A stretch of 64,000 bases of DNA from Scandinavium goeteborgense (GTDB lineage Bacteria; Pseudomonadota; Gammaproteobacteria; Enterobacterales; Enterobacteriaceae), in contig NZ_CP054058.1 of assembly GCF_003935895.2 (NCBI RefSeq), positions 3,205,177-3,269,176 on the forward strand, in the 5' to 3' direction. The notes below the pieces were generated by a model, which was given only the letters and a program-made list of their open reading frames with translations, did no database searches and was not told the origin of the DNA. Below are positions 1 through 9,458 of this stretch, piece by piece (positions within the stretch are counted from its first letter, which is position 1; each line of letters begins with the position of its first letter). A program made the position numbers and the translations under genes.

Positions 1-227
1 CCTCTATCGAGGACTTCAACGAAGCCTACGGCACGCACTTCAGCGATGATGAAGTCGATACCATCGGCGGTCTGGTGATGCAGGCGTTCGGGCACCTGCC
101 TGCACGCGGCGAAACCATTGACATTGATGGTTACCAGTTCAAAGTTGCGATGGCTGACAGCCGCCGTATCATCCAGGTACACGTCAAACTTCCGGAAGAT
201 GCGCCACAGCCTAATCTGGAAGATTAA
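1..227 (+). CDS. corC: Magnesium/cobalt efflux protein CorC, C-terminal part (partial)
   Basis: This is the 3' end of a gene whose start lies before the window; the reading frame begins at base 3 and gives about 74 residues before a TAA stop at 225-227. The peptide (for example EDFNEAYG, GGLVMQAFGHLP and the end APQPNLED) is the CorC/HlyC transporter-associated domain of the protein called CorC or YbeX, a peripheral partner in magnesium and cobalt export. It sits directly upstream of lnt, as in E. coli, where ybeX and lnt are cotranscribed. Identity is firm from both sequence and position; the CBS domains lie outside the window. Confidence 0.93.
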   Translation, partial: SIEDFNEAYGTHFSDDEVDTIGGLVMQAFGHLPARGETIDIDGYQFKVAMADSRRIIQVHVKLPEDAPQPNLED

Positions 228-249
228 TTTTACGGGACGACAACGCTAA

Positions 250-1788
250 ATGGCATTTGCCTCTCTGATTGAACGCCAGCGCATTCGCCTGCTGCTGGCG
301 CTACTTTTTGGTGCCTGCGGAACGCTGGCTTTTTCCCCTTATGATTTCTGGCCGGCGGCGATCGTTTCGCTGATGGGGCTTCAGGGATTAACCCTTAACC
401 GCCGTCCGCTGCAAAGCGCCTGGATTGGTTACTTCTGGGGTCTGGGCTTATTTGGCTCCGGCATTAACTGGGTCTACGTCAGCATCGCGCAGTTTGGCGG
501 TATGCCGGGTCCTGTGAATGTGTTCCTCGTGGTGCTTCTCGCCGCCTATCTTTCGTTGTATACCGGGCTGTTTGCCGGTGTGCTTGCGCGTCTGTGGCCC
601 AAAGCTAACTGGATCCGCGTGGCGATTGCTGCCCCTGCGGTATGGCAAATCACCGAATTCCTGCGCGGCTGGGTTCTGACCGGATTCCCATGGCTGCAGT
701 TTGGCTACAGCCAGATTGACGGCCCGCTGAAAGGCCTGGCGCCGGTAATGGGCGTGGAAACCATCAACTTCCTGCTGATGATGGTCAGCGGTCTGCTGGC
801 GCTGGCGCTGGTCACCCGCAACTGGCGTCCTCTGGTGGCTGCCGTAGTGCTGTTCGCGCTGCCGTTCCCGCTACGCTACATCCAGTGGTATCAGCTGCTG
901 CCTGAGCGCACGACGCAGGTCTCGCTGGTACAGGGCAATATTCCGCAGTCGCTGAAGTGGGATGAGAAAGAACTCATCAATACGCTGAAGATTTATCTCG
1001 ATGCGACCGAAAAAGTGATGGGTAAATCGCAGCTGATTATCTGGCCTGAGTCTGCGATTCCTGATCTGGAAATCAATCAGCAGCGTCTGCTCAGCATGAT
1101 GGACGATATGCTGCGCGCCAAAAACAGCTCGCTGATTACCGGGGTGGTGGATTCCCGTCTTAATGCGAAAAACCGTTATGACACCTACAACACCATCATT
1201 ACGCTGGGCAAAGATAATCCTTACAGTTACAACTCTACCGACCGCTACAACAAGAACCACCTTGTGCCGTTTGGTGAGTTTGTGCCGCTGGAGTCTATTC
1301 TGCGTCCGTTGGCGCCGTTCTTCGACCTGCCGATGTCATCGTTTAGCCGTGGGCCGTACGTTCAGCCTCAGCTTTCAGCGCATAATCTGAAGCTGACCCC
1401 TGCAATTTGCTACGAAGTTATTCTTGGCGAGCAGGTACGCGACAACTTCCGTCCTGACACCGATTTCCTGCTGACCATTTCTAACGATGCGTGGTTCGGT
1501 AAATCGATAGGCCCGTGGCAGCATTTCCAGATGGCGCGGATGCGTGCGCTGGAACTGGCACGCCCGCTGCTGCGTAGCACCAATAACGGTATTACGGCGG
1601 TGATTAACCCACACGGTGACGTGCAGGCGATGATCCCGCAGTTCACCCGCGATGTGCTGACCACAACCGTGACGCCGACCACTGGCCTGACGCCGTACGC
1701 TCGTGCCGGCAACTGGCCGCTGTGGATCCTCACCGCGCTGTTTGGTTTTGGCGCTCTGGTGATGAGTCTTAGGCAGCGCCGCCGCTAG
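250..1788 (+). CDS. lnt: Apolipoprotein N-acyltransferase Lnt
   Basis: Lnt transfers an acyl chain from phospholipid to the N-terminal cysteine of outer-membrane and periplasmic lipoproteins, the last step of lipoprotein maturation in the inner membrane. The product has 512 residues, the usual length. An N-terminal half with several membrane segments is followed by a nitrilase-like domain carrying the expected Glu-Lys-Cys triad: WPESAIPD (Glu), LVPFGEF (Lys just before it in a conserved block) and ICYEVI (Cys). The ATG at 250 lies 22 bases after the corC stop, so the two form one operon. A terminator follows at 1812-1840. Identification is near certain. Confidence 0.97.
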   Translation: MAFASLIERQRIRLLLALLFGACGTLAFSPYDFWPAAIVSLMGLQGLTLNRRPLQSAWIGYFWGLGLFGSGINWVYVSIAQFGGMPGPVNVFLVVLLAAYLSLYTGLFAGVLARLWPKANWIRVAIAAPAVWQITEFLRGWVLTGFPWLQFGYSQIDGPLKGLAPVMGVETINFLLMMVSGLLALALVTRNWRPLVAAVVLFALPFPLRYIQWYQLLPERTTQVSLVQGNIPQSLKWDEKELINTLKIYLDATEKVMGKSQLIIWPESAIPDLEINQQRLLSMMDDMLRAKNSSLITGVVDSRLNAKNRYDTYNTIITLGKDNPYSYNSTDRYNKNHLVPFGEFVPLESILRPLAPFFDLPMSSFSRGPYVQPQLSAHNLKLTPAICYEVILGEQVRDNFRPDTDFLLTISNDAWFGKSIGPWQHFQMARMRALELARPLLRSTNNGITAVINPHGDVQAMIPQFTRDVLTTTVTPTTGLTPYARAGNWPLWILTALFGFGALVMSLRQRRR

Positions 1789-1811
1789 AACCCTTCTCAC
1801 ATCATGAATAC

Positions 1812-1840
1812 AAACGGCAATCCTTCGATTGCCGTTTTCG
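1812..1840 (+). terminator. Rho-independent terminator after lnt
   Basis: AAACGGCAATC, a short loop and GATTGCCGTTTTCGTTT form a stable stem followed by a T-rich stretch, 24 bases after the lnt stop. It separates the corC-lnt operon from gltI. Confidence 0.85.
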
Positions 1841-1868
1841 TTTAACCCCTCGCCCCAACCCCCATTTC

Positions 1869-1884
1869 TGGCACGCCAATTGCT
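1869..1884 (+). promoter_or_regulatory. Sigma54 promoter of gltIJKL
   Basis: The sequence TGGCACGCCAATTGCT matches the sigma54 (RpoN) consensus TGGCAC-N5-TTGCT exactly, with GG and GC elements at the correct 10-base separation. It points towards gltI, giving a start near 1895 and a leader of about 265 bases. In E. coli the gltI (ybeJ) operon belongs to the nitrogen-regulated set, which agrees with this reading. Confidence 0.8.
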
Positions 1885-1951
1885 TAGTTAATTCAGTGAG
1901 CTGCGTAATTTGCCTTAGTGCAACCCGGTCGCACCAGCAGCGCTCAACGAT

Positions 1952-1968
1952 GGCACCCTTTTGGTGCA
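1952..1968. promoter_or_regulatory. NtrC-like enhancer site
   Basis: GGCACC-N5-GGTGCA (1952-1968) matches the NtrC palindrome TGCACC-N5-GGTGCA at 11 of 12 positions. It lies about 60 bases downstream of the predicted sigma54 start rather than upstream, which is unusual but tolerated by enhancers. No equally good site was seen upstream of the promoter. Confidence 0.55.
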
Positions 1969-2104
1969 TCAGAGCATTTTTGCCTTAAAACGGTGCGGCG
2001 CACTTCGCAAAAACAAACAATAACGCAGCAAAATCTTTACATTAAGCCAAACTAAATGTTAACAAACTGGCTTAACACTGCACACTAAAGTTGCAGGCAA
2101 TAAC

Positions 2105-2117
2105 AACACAACACTCA
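2105..2117 (+). promoter_or_regulatory. C/A-rich GcvB target in the gltI leader
   Basis: The stretch ACACAACACTCAC sits at -57 to -45 from the gltI start codon, inside a longer C/A-rich run from about 2098. In Salmonella the small RNA GcvB represses gltI by pairing its G/U-rich region to a C/A-rich element at this same place in the leader. Position and composition match; pairing itself is inferred. Confidence 0.65.
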
Positions 2118-2161
2118 CATGGGTATCCGTGCGTCACTGACGCTACGATAAGGAGTTGGAT

Positions 2162-3073
2162 ATGCAATTACGTAAACTGGCCGCAGCAATGCTGGTGATG
2201 GGAATATCCGCAGGCGTAGCGCACGCCGACGACGCAGCACAGGCTTCAGGCCAGAGCACGCTGGACAAGATCGCCAAAAACGGCGTGATTGTGGTAGGAC
2301 ACCGTGAATCATCCGTACCGTTCTCTTACTACGACAACCAGCAAAAAGTGGTGGGCTACTCGCAGGATTACTCCAACGCTATCGTTGACGCTATCAAGAA
2401 GAAGCTCAACAAGCCGGATCTGCAGGTTAAGCTGATCCCTATTACCTCTCAGAACCGTATCCCATTGCTGCAAAACGGCACCTTTGACTTCGAGTGTGGC
2501 TCCACCACCAACAACCTCGAGCGTCAGAAGCAGGCTTCGTTCTCTGACACCATCTTCGTGGTTGGCACCCGTCTGCTGGTCAAGAAAGGCGGCGCTATCA
2601 AAGATTTCGCTGACCTGAAAGGCAAAGCGGTCGTTGTAACGTCCGGGACCACCTCTGAAGTTCTGCTGCACAAGCTGAACGACGAGAAGAAAATGGACAT
2701 GCGTATCATCAGCGCCAAAGACCACGGCGACTCCTTCCGTACGCTGGAAAGCGGCCGTGCGGTGGCGTTCATGATGGATGACGCCCTGCTGGCGGGTGAA
2801 CGTGCGAAAGCCAAGAAACCTGACAACTGGGAAATCGTGGGCACCCCGCAGTCCAAAGAAGCTTACGGCTGCATGCTGCGTAAAGACGATCCGCAGTTCA
2901 AAAAGCTGATGGATGACACCATCACTCAGGCACAGACCTCCGGTGCAGCGGCGAAGTCGTTCGATAAATGGTTCAAAAACCCAATTCCACCGAAGAACCT
3001 GAACATGAACTTCGAACTGTCTGACGACATGAAAACGCTGTTTAAAACACCAAACGACAAAGCACTTAACTAA
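2162..3073 (+). CDS. gltI: Glutamate/aspartate-binding periplasmic protein GltI
   Basis: GltI binds L-glutamate and L-aspartate in the periplasm and delivers them to the GltJKL membrane complex. The product has 303 residues with a signal peptide ending near VAHA-DD, then a family 3 solute-binding fold (IAKNGVIVVGHRE, SQDYSNAIVDAI, DFECGSTTNN, FMMDDALLAGERA). A TTG in frame at 2156 is possible, but the ATG at 2162 is chosen because AAGGAG at 2150-2155 is correctly spaced and E. coli GltI begins MQLRK. Expression is likely nitrogen-controlled (sigma54 promoter) and repressed by GcvB. It is the first gene of gltIJKL; SroC follows it. Confidence 0.97.
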   Translation: MQLRKLAAAMLVMGISAGVAHADDAAQASGQSTLDKIAKNGVIVVGHRESSVPFSYYDNQQKVVGYSQDYSNAIVDAIKKKLNKPDLQVKLIPITSQNRIPLLQNGTFDFECGSTTNNLERQKQASFSDTIFVVGTRLLVKKGGAIKDFADLKGKAVVVTSGTTSEVLLHKLNDEKKMDMRIISAKDHGDSFRTLESGRAVAFMMDDALLAGERAKAKKPDNWEIVGTPQSKEAYGCMLRKDDPQFKKLMDDTITQAQTSGAAAKSFDKWFKNPIPPKNLNMNFELSDDMKTLFKTPNDKALN

Positions 3074-3114
3074 CTAGAACAATGATGGGCGGGCTCGCCT
3101 GCCCTCTCGATTGC

Positions 3115-3277
3115 GAGGAGATACGGACAGACTATATGGTGAAGGGTCGTTCCCCGTTCACCATGAACAATTAATTACCCCACATAGTCCGGGTTGTAGG
3201 CAGCTACAGCACGAAGTATGGAAGGTGATAGTTTCCTTAGCAGTCTTAGAGGGTAGCGCTGCTACCCTTTTTTTTTT
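3115..3277 (+). ncRNA. sroC: SroC small RNA (GcvB sponge) in the gltI-gltJ spacer
   Basis: In E. coli and Salmonella SroC is released from the gltIJKL messenger by processing after gltI, and it base-pairs with GcvB to promote its decay. The spacer here is about 215 bases, long for an operon, and shows the SroC-like layout: a hairpin region around GGTGAAGGGTCGTTCCCCGTTCACC followed by unpaired sequence and a strong terminator stem, GGGTAGCGCTGCTACCC, with ten T residues. The 5' end given is approximate. Because GcvB represses gltI, this forms a feedback loop within one operon. Confidence 0.8.
3251..3277 (+). terminator. SroC/gltI intercistronic terminator
   Basis: The perfect palindrome GGGTAGC-GCTACCC followed by a run of T residues forms the 3' end of SroC. 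It should stop a share of transcripts after gltI, so the binding protein is made in excess over the membrane components. Confidence 0.88.
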
Positions 3278-3289
3278 CGGAGTCCATTT

Positions 3290-4030
3290 ATGTCAATCGA
3301 CTGGAACTGGGGTATTTTTCTGCAACAAGCCCCGTTCGGCAACACCACCTATCTTGGCTGGCTGTGGAGCGGATTTCAGGTCACCGTGGCGCTGTCTATC
3401 ACGGCCTGGATTATCGCGTTCTTCGTCGGCTCACTGTTCGGCATTCTGCGCACCGTGCCAAATCGGTTCTTATCCGGGCTCGGCACGCTGTATGTGGAAC
3501 TGTTCCGTAACGTTCCGCTGATCGTTCAATTCTTTACCTGGTATCTGGTGATACCGGAACTGTTGCCTGAAAACTTGGGTATGTGGTTTAAGTCCGAACT
3601 TGATCCAAACATTCAGTTCTTTGTTTCCTCGATGCTGTGCCTGGGGCTGTTTACCGCTGCCCGCGTATGCGAACAGGTGCGGGCGGCAGTTCAATCGCTG
3701 CCGAGCGGTCAGAAAAACGCCGGGCTGGCGATGGGCCTGACGCTGCCACAAACCTACCGTTATGTGCTGCTGCCGAACGCCTATCGCGTGATTGTCCCGC
3801 CGATGACCTCCGAGATGATGAACCTGGTGAAAAACTCGGCCATCGCTTCAACCATCGGCCTGGTGGATATGGCTGCACAGGCGGGCAAACTGCTCGATTA
3901 CTCGGCGCACGCCTGGGAGTCCTTCACTGCAATTACCCTCGCTTACGTACTGATTAACACGGTTATCATGCTGGTAATGAATCTGGTTGAACGTAAGGTT
4001 CGCCTGCCGGGCAATATGGGAGGCAAATAA
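3290..4030 (+). CDS. gltJ: Glutamate/aspartate ABC transporter permease GltJ
   Basis: GltJ is one of two inner-membrane subunits of the GltIJKL glutamate/aspartate importer. The product has 246 residues with several hydrophobic segments ([22 protein letters not shown] and later ones) and the polar-amino-acid permease signature around [20 protein letters not shown], the EAA-type loop that contacts the ATPase. The ATG at 3290 follows the SroC terminator with a CGGAG ribosome site. Its stop overlaps the gltK start by one base (TAATG), so the two are translationally coupled. Confidence 0.96.
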   Translation: MSIDWNWGIFLQQAPFGNTTYLGWLWSGFQVTVALSITAWIIAFFVGSLFGILRTVPNRFLSGLGTLYVELFRNVPLIVQFFTWYLVIPELLPENLGMWFKSELDPNIQFFVSSMLCLGLFTAARVCEQVRAAVQSLPSGQKNAGLAMGLTLPQTYRYVLLPNAYRVIVPPMTSEMMNLVKNSAIASTIGLVDMAAQAGKLLDYSAHAWESFTAITLAYVLINTVIMLVMNLVERKVRLPGNMGGK

Positions 4031-4704
4031 TGTACGAATTTGACTGGAGTTCTATCGTTCCGTCTATGCCTTACCTGCTGGCAGGTCTGGTTATCACGCT
4101 AAAGATTACCGTCACGGCAATAATTATCGGGATCGTCTGGGGTACCCTGTTGGCGGTGATGCGTCTGTCAACCTTCAAACCCCTGGCCTGGTTTGCGACG
4201 GCATATGTGAACGTGTTCCGTTCTATTCCGCTGGTGATGGTGCTGCTGTGGTTCTACCTGATTGTGCCGGGCTTCTTGCAGCAGGTGCTTGGCCTGTCGC
4301 CGAAAGCCGACATTCGTCTGATTTCCGCGATGGTGGCGTTCTCAATGTTCGAAGCCGCTTACTATTCGGAAATTATCCGCGCCGGTATTCAGAGCGTTTC
4401 TCGCGGCCAGGGCAATGCCGCGCTGGCACTGGGGATGACCCACTGGCAGTCAATGAAGCTCATTATTCTGCCGCAGGCTTTCCGGGCTATGGTGCCGCTG
4501 CTGCTGACACAAGGGATTGTCCTGTTCCAGGATACATCACTGGTGTACGTGCTGAGCCTTGCCGATTTCTTCCGTACCGCCTCCACCATTGGCGAGCGTG
4601 ATGGAACCCAGGTTGAGATGATCCTGTTCGCGGGAGCCGTCTATTTTGTTATCAGTTTAAGCGCCTCGCTGTTGGTCAGCTATTTGAAGAAAAGGACCGT
4701 GTAA
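4030..4704 (+). CDS. gltK: Glutamate/aspartate ABC transporter permease GltK
   Basis: GltK is the second membrane subunit of the glutamate/aspartate importer. The 224-residue product has the typical multi-pass pattern ([21 protein letters not shown]) and the EAA-like loop [21 protein letters not shown]. Start and stop overlap by one base with gltJ and gltL respectively, a tightly coupled arrangement found in other enterobacteria. The length matches E. coli GltK. Confidence 0.96.
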   Translation: MYEFDWSSIVPSMPYLLAGLVITLKITVTAIIIGIVWGTLLAVMRLSTFKPLAWFATAYVNVFRSIPLVMVLLWFYLIVPGFLQQVLGLSPKADIRLISAMVAFSMFEAAYYSEIIRAGIQSVSRGQGNAALALGMTHWQSMKLIILPQAFRAMVPLLLTQGIVLFQDTSLVYVLSLADFFRTASTIGERDGTQVEMILFAGAVYFVISLSASLLVSYLKKRTV

Positions 4705-5429
4705 TGATTTCCCTGAAAAATGTTTCGAAATGGTATGGTCACTTTCAGGTGCTCAGCGACTGCTCCACGGAAGTGAAAAAAGGCGAAGTGGTGGTGGTTT
4801 GCGGCCCGTCGGGCTCTGGCAAATCGACCCTGATCAAAACCGTCAATGGCCTCGAACCGGTGCAGAAAGGTGAAATTCTGGTGAATGGCACGCAGGTGAC
4901 CCACAAGAAAACGGATCTCGCCAAACTGCGCTCGAACGTCGGCATGGTGTTCCAGCATTTCGAGCTGTTCCCGCACCTGTCGATTATCGAAAACCTGACT
5001 CTGGCGCAGGTCAAAGTGCTACGACGTGATAAAGCCGCGGCGCGCACCAAAGGGCTGAAATTGCTGGAGCGCGTGGGGCTTTCTGCTCATGCCGATAAAT
5101 TCCCGGCGCAGCTTTCCGGCGGCCAGCAGCAACGTGTGGCGATCGCCCGCGCGCTGTGTATGGATCCGGTGGCGATGCTGTTTGACGAACCCACGTCAGC
5201 GTTGGATCCGGAGATGATCAACGAAGTGCTGGACGTCATGGTCGAACTGGCGCACGAAGGGATGACGATGATGGTGGTGACTCACGAAATGGGCTTTGCC
5301 CGTAAAGTGGCGAACCGCGTTATCTTTATGGACGAAGGCAAGATTGTGGAAGACTCCGACAAAGACGAGTTCTTTGATAATCCGAAGTCCGACCGCGCGA
5401 AAGATTTCCTGGCGAAGATCCTGCATTAA
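4704..5429 (+). CDS. gltL: Glutamate/aspartate ABC transporter ATPase GltL
   Basis: GltL powers the glutamate/aspartate importer. The 241-residue product carries every ABC ATPase motif: Walker [10 protein letters not shown], the Q-loop [11 protein letters not shown], the signature [15 protein letters not shown], Walker [14 protein letters not shown] and the switch histidine in [10 protein letters not shown]. It is the last gene of gltIJKL; a repeat and a bidirectional terminator follow before the convergent ybeL. Confidence 0.97.
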   Translation: MISLKNVSKWYGHFQVLSDCSTEVKKGEVVVVCGPSGSGKSTLIKTVNGLEPVQKGEILVNGTQVTHKKTDLAKLRSNVGMVFQHFELFPHLSIIENLTLAQVKVLRRDKAAARTKGLKLLERVGLSAHADKFPAQLSGGQQQRVAIARALCMDPVAMLFDEPTSALDPEMINEVLDVMVELAHEGMTMMVVTHEMGFARKVANRVIFMDEGKIVEDSDKDEFFDNPKSDRAKDFLAKILH

Positions 5430-5492
5430 TTTTTGCAAACGGTGAGGTCTGTTTTTCCTTGTGCGGCCTGCTTTTCCTTGTGCGGTCTGATG

Positions 5493-5526
5493 CCCTCACC
5501 CCGGCCCTCTCCCACGGGGAGAGGGT
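5493..5526. repeat. GC-rich palindromic intergenic repeat, copy 1
   Basis: CCCTCACCCCGGCCCTCTCCC-ACG-GGGAGAGGG is one copy of a repeat that recurs at about 49.6, 58.3 and 60.7 kb. It is an imperfect palindrome built on CCCTCTCCC/GGGAGAGGG and resembles the BoxC class of enterobacterial intergenic repeats; that class name is from memory. Just before it, at 5451-5489, a 19-20 base unit containing TTTTCCTTGTGCGG is tandemly duplicated. Confidence 0.7.
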
Positions 5527-5535
5527 GCAAACACT

Positions 5536-5562
5536 AAAACGACAATCTTTAGATTGTCGTTT
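5536..5562. terminator. Bidirectional terminator between gltL and ybeL
   Basis: AAAACGACAATCT-TT-AGATTGTCGTTT is a near-perfect inverted repeat with A-rich and T-rich flanks, so it can end transcription from gltL and from the convergent ybeL. Confidence 0.85.
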
Positions 5563-5570
5563 GCTTTTAC

Positions 5571-6053
5571 CTAGGGCTCAAACGCTTTGCGCTGGAACTG
5601 GTCGTGACCGCATTTCGGGCACAGTGGCAGCACGTCGGGCGAATACACCGCTAAATGGAAGTGGCATTTCTCACACACCAGATTGCCCAACCCTACCACT
5701 TCCCCGCTGTGATACACCCCATGGTGATTCAAGTCCTGAAATACTTCGCGCCATTCCAGCTGCGTTTTGTCAGTGATATCCGCCAACTCCTGCCAGATAC
5801 TCTCTTTAATCACCCGCAGAAAAACGCTGTCCTTCAGCTCATCCTGGCTTTCGTTATAGCTGATGGCGAACTCTTCCAGGTCGCGACGAACGGCCCTTGT
5901 CAGCTCCTCCACTTCGGTTCGGGTTAACTCCCCGGTCTGACTGACGCGCTGCCGCGCCTGCTCGACCAGCGCGTCAATATCGCGGTCTCCGTTACGCAGG
6001 CGTTCGGTTAGTGTCGTCACCAGTTCACGATAATATTGAGCGACCTTGTTCAT
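5571..6053 (-). CDS. ybeL: Zinc-ribbon protein YbeL (DUF1451)
   Basis: YbeL is a conserved enterobacterial cytoplasmic protein without an assigned function. The 160-residue product has a charged, helical N-terminal part rich in Glu/Arg (for example VEELTRAVRRDLEEFAIS) and a C-terminal zinc ribbon with two knuckles, CEKCHFH and CPKCGHDQ, likely to hold one zinc ion. It is divergent from leuS, as in E. coli, and ends against the gltL operon terminator. The length equals the E. coli protein. Confidence 0.94.
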   Translation of the reverse strand: MNKVAQYYRELVTTLTERLRNGDRDIDALVEQARQRVSQTGELTRTEVEELTRAVRRDLEEFAISYNESQDELKDSVFLRVIKESIWQELADITDKTQLEWREVFQDLNHHGVYHSGEVVGLGNLVCEKCHFHLAVYSPDVLPLCPKCGHDQFQRKAFEP

Positions 6054-6172
6054 TGTTTCATCTCCCGGGCGGTTAACGTCCTCTAATGATAGACCTTATT
6101 TCCCTATCGCTTTGTCAGCTAAGCCACAGACACGGTAAATAAACGCCAGCCTGGTATGTGCGAAAGGCTGTT

Positions 6173-6202
6173 TTGACGTGCCCGTTTGGGCTATGCTATG
6201 CG
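6173..6202 (+). promoter_or_regulatory. Possible sigma70 promoter of leuS
   Basis: TTGACG (6173-6178) and TATGCG (6197-6202) are separated by 18 bases in the ybeL-leuS divergent region; an alternative TATGCT lies at 6192. The -35 element is good and the -10 weak, so this is a candidate only. Confidence 0.4.
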
Positions 6203-6267
6203 GATCTGAATGACCACATCCATTGGCTACGTTTGTAGCTGTATTGAAAACAGGACCACTGGCTGCC

Positions 6268-8850
6268 ATGCAAGAGCAATACCGCCCGGAAGAGATAGAA
6301 TCGAAAGTCCAGCAACACTGGGACGATAAGCGCACATTTGAAGTGACTGAAGACAACAGCAAAGAGAAATACTACTGCCTGTCGATGCTCCCCTATCCTT
6401 CTGGCCGACTACACATGGGCCACGTGCGCAACTACACCATCGGTGATGTGATTGCCCGTTACCAGCGCATGCTGGGCAAAAACGTGCTGCAGCCAATCGG
6501 CTGGGATGCGTTTGGTCTGCCGGCTGAAGGCGCTGCGGTAAAAAACAACACCGCACCTGCACCGTGGACCTACGACAACATCGCCTACATGAAGAACCAG
6601 CTCAAAATGCTGGGCTTCGGCTATGACTGGAGTCGCGAACTGGCGACTTGCACCCCGGAATACTACCGCTGGGAGCAGAAGTTCTTCACCGAGCTCTACA
6701 AAAAAGGCCTGGTCTATAAAAAAACGTCCGCCGTTAACTGGTGCCCGAATGACCAGACCGTACTGGCGAACGAGCAGGTTATCGACGGCTGCTGCTGGCG
6801 CTGCGATACCAAAGTTGAGCGTAAAGAAATTCCACAGTGGTTTATCAAAATCACCGCCTACGCTGACGAACTGCTGAACGATCTGGATAAAATGGATCAG
6901 TGGCCTGACACGGTGAAAACCATGCAGCGCAACTGGATTGGCCGTTCCGAAGGCGTGGAAATCACCTTTGACGTTGCCGATTATGCCGACAAGCTGACCG
7001 TTTATACCACTCGCCCGGACACCTTCATGGGTGCAACTTACCTGGCCGTGGCTGCAGGTCACCCGCTGGCACAGCAGGCTGCCCTTAATAATCCTGAACT
7101 GGCTGCCTTCGTTGACGAATGCCGTAACACCAAAGTCGCAGAAGCTGAAATGGCGACGATGGAGAAGAAAGGCGTCGACACTGGATTCAAAGCGATTCAT
7201 CCGCTGACCGGCGAACCCGTTCCAGTCTGGGCAGCTAACTTCGTGCTGATGGAATACGGTACCGGTGCTGTAATGGCCGTTCCTGGCCACGACCAGCGCG
7301 ATTACGAATTTGCGACCAAATACGGCCTGACCATCAAGCCCGTTATTCTGAACGCTGATGGCTCCGAGCCGGATCTGTCTGAACAAGCCCTGACCGAAAA
7401 AGGCACCCTGTTTAACTCCGGTGAGTTTAGCGGCCTGAGCTTCGAAGCTGGCTTCAACGCCATTGCCGACAAGCTGGCAGCACTGGGCGTCGGTGAGCGT
7501 AAAGTTAACTTCCGTCTGCGCGACTGGGGTGTTTCCCGTCAGCGTTACTGGGGCGCGCCAATCCCGATGGTGACTCTGGAAGACGGTACCGTGATGCCAA
7601 CCCCAGAAGATCAGCTGCCGGTTATCCTGCCGGAAGACGTGGTCATGGACGGTATCACCAGCCCAATCAAAGCCGATCCTGAGTGGGCGAAAACCACCGT
7701 TAACGGCCAACCCGCGCTGCGTGAAACCGACACCTTCGACACCTTCATGGAGTCTTCCTGGTACTACGCGCGTTACACCTGCCCTGATTATCAGGAAGGG
7801 ATGCTGGATTCCGACGCGGCTAACTACTGGCTGCCGGTAGATATTTATATCGGCGGGATCGAACACGCCATCATGCACCTGCTGTACTTCCGCTTCTTCC
7901 ACAAACTGATGCGCGATGCGGGCATGGTGAACTCTGACGAACCGGCTAAACAACTGCTGTGTCAGGGTATGGTGCTGGCAGATGCCTTCTACTACCTGGG
8001 CGACAGCGGCGAACGCAACTGGGTTTCCCCGAAAGACGCCATCGTTGAGCGCGACGAGAAAGGCCGTATCGTGAAAGCGAAGGACGAAGCAGGCCATGAG
8101 CTGGTGTATACCGGCATGAGCAAAATGTCTAAGTCCAAAAACAACGGCATCGACCCGCAGGAAATGGTTGAACGTTATGGTGCGGACACCGTTCGTCTGT
8201 TCATGATGTTTGCGTCTCCAGCAGACATGACCCTCGAGTGGCAGGAATCTGGCGTTGAAGGCGCTAACCGCTTCCTGAAACGCGTGTGGAAACTGGTTTA
8301 CGAACACACCGCGAAAGGCCCAACGACTGCGCTGAACGTCGACGCGTTGAGCGAAGATCAGCAGGCGCTGCGTCGTGACGTTCACAAAACCATCGCGAAA
8401 GTGACCGATGATGTGGGTCGTCGTCAGACCTTCAACACGGCTATCGCGGCCGTGATGGAGCTGATGAACAAGCTGGCGAAAGCCCCTGCGGAAGAAGAGC
8501 AGGATCGTGCTCTGCTGCAGGAAGCTCTGCAATCCGTGGTGCGTATGCTGAACCCGTTCACCCCGCACATCAGCTTCACGCTGTGGCAGCTGCTGGGTGG
8601 CGAAGGCGATGTCGACAACGCACCATGGCCAGTAGCCGACGAGAAAGCGATGGTGGAAAACACCACCCTCGTCGTGGTACAGGTTAACGGTAAAGTCCGC
8701 GGTAAAGTGACTGTGCCGGTAGAAGCAACCGAAGAGCAGGTTCGTGAACGTGCAGGCCAGGAACATCTGGTCGCAAAATATCTGGATGGTATGACCGTAC
8801 GTAAAGTCATTTACGTGCCGGGCAAACTGCTCAACCTGGTCGTTGGCTAA
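6268..8850 (+). CDS. leuS: Leucyl-tRNA synthetase
   Basis: LeuS attaches leucine to tRNA-Leu in the cytoplasm. The 860-residue product has the class I signatures LHMGH (HIGH box, about residue 50) and KMSKS near residue 620, a zinc-binding region with CWRC, and the CP1 editing domain containing [12 protein letters not shown]. The frame is open from 6223, but the ATG at 6268 is chosen because E. coli LeuS begins [13 protein letters not shown] and is 860 residues long. It heads the leuS-lptE-holA-nadD run; lptE starts 14 bases after its stop. A very long open frame lies antisense to it and is treated as a shadow. Confidence 0.98.
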   Translation: MQEQYRPEEIESKVQQHWDDKRTFEVTEDNSKEKYYCLSMLPYPSGRLHMGHVRNYTIGDVIARYQRMLGKNVLQPIGWDAFGLPAEGAAVKNNTAPAPWTYDNIAYMKNQLKMLGFGYDWSRELATCTPEYYRWEQKFFTELYKKGLVYKKTSAVNWCPNDQTVLANEQVIDGCCWRCDTKVERKEIPQWFIKITAYADELLNDLDKMDQWPDTVKTMQRNWIGRSEGVEITFDVADYADKLTVYTTRPDTFMGATYLAVAAGHPLAQQAALNNPELAAFVDECRNTKVAEAEMATMEKKGVDTGFKAIHPLTGEPVPVWAANFVLMEYGTGAVMAVPGHDQRDYEFATKYGLTIKPVILNADGSEPDLSEQALTEKGTLFNSGEFSGLSFEAGFNAIADKLAALGVGERKVNFRLRDWGVSRQRYWGAPIPMVTLEDGTVMPTPEDQLPVILPEDVVMDGITSPIKADPEWAKTTVNGQPALRETDTFDTFMESSWYYARYTCPDYQEGMLDSDAANYWLPVDIYIGGIEHAIMHLLYFRFFHKLMRDAGMVNSDEPAKQLLCQGMVLADAFYYLGDSGERNWVSPKDAIVERDEKGRIVKAKDEAGHELVYTGMSKMSKSKNNGIDPQEMVERYGADTVRLFMMFASPADMTLEWQESGVEGANRFLKRVWKLVYEHTAKGPTTALNVDALSEDQQALRRDVHKTIAKVTDDVGRRQTFNTAIAAVMELMNKLAKAPAEEEQDRALLQEALQSVVRMLNPFTPHISFTLWQLLGGEGDVDNAPWPVADEKAMVENTTLVVVQVNGKVRGKVTVPVEATEEQVRERAGQEHLVAKYLDGMTVRKVIYVPGKLLNLVVG

Positions 8851-8864
8851 GCGCGGGAGGAAGC

Positions 8865-9458
8865 GTGCGATTTCTGACAACGTTATTGGTATCTCTGGCG
8901 GTGCTTGTCACCGCGGGTTGTGGTTGGCACCTGCGCAGTTCGACTCAGGTTCCGGACAACATGAAAAAGATGATTTTTATCTCAAGCGATCCTAACGGAC
9001 CGTTGAGCCGCTCGGTGCGTAACCAGTTACGCCTGAACGGGATTGAGATTGTTGAAGCCAGCTCGATTCGCCAGGATATTCCATCCCTGCGTCTGGGCGG
9101 TGCATCGATTGGTAAAGATACCGCCTCGGTATTCCAGGATGGCAGAACGGCAGAGTACCAAATGGTAATGACCGTCTCCGCCAGCGTGTTGATCCCAGGC
9201 CACGACATCTATCCAATCAGCGCTAAGGTTTATCGTTCGTACTTCGATAACCCGCAGCAGGCGCTGGCGAAAGATGCCGAGCAGGAGATCATCATCCAGG
9301 AGATGTACGACAAAGCCGCTCAGCAGCTGATTCGTAAGCTGCCAAGCGTCAAAGTGGCGGATGCTGAATCAACCAAAGAGGACGAGCAGTCTGCTACGGA
9401 TGCTGACGCAACCGAAGCGCCGGCCGAAACTCGCGTCTCCACGACTCTGGGTAACTGA
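8865..9458 (+). CDS. lptE: LPS-assembly lipoprotein LptE
   Basis: LptE (RlpB) is an outer-membrane lipoprotein that plugs the LptD barrel and helps insert lipopolysaccharide into the outer leaflet. The 197-residue product begins at a GTG (8865) preceded by GGGAGGAAGC; a lipoprotein signal peptide ends at the lipobox VTAGC. The conserved core includes [25 protein letters not shown] and [11 protein letters not shown]. The acidic C-terminal tail is rich in Thr/Asp/Glu and ends VSTTLGN as in E. coli. Its stop overlaps the holA start. Confidence 0.96.
   Translation: MRFLTTLLVSLAVLVTAGCGWHLRSSTQVPDNMKKMIFISSDPNGPLSRSVRNQLRLNGIEIVEASSIRQDIPSLRLGGASIGKDTASVFQDGRTAEYQMVMTVSASVLIPGHDIYPISAKVYRSYFDNPQQALAKDAEQEIIIQEMYDKAAQQLIRKLPSVKVADAESTKEDEQSATDADATEAPAETRVSTTLGN

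Noticed and set aside
6409-8880. Open frame of 823 codons antisense to leuS
   Set aside because: It is a codon-bias shadow: it covers leuS almost exactly, has no recognisable domain or ribosome site, and leuS is certain.
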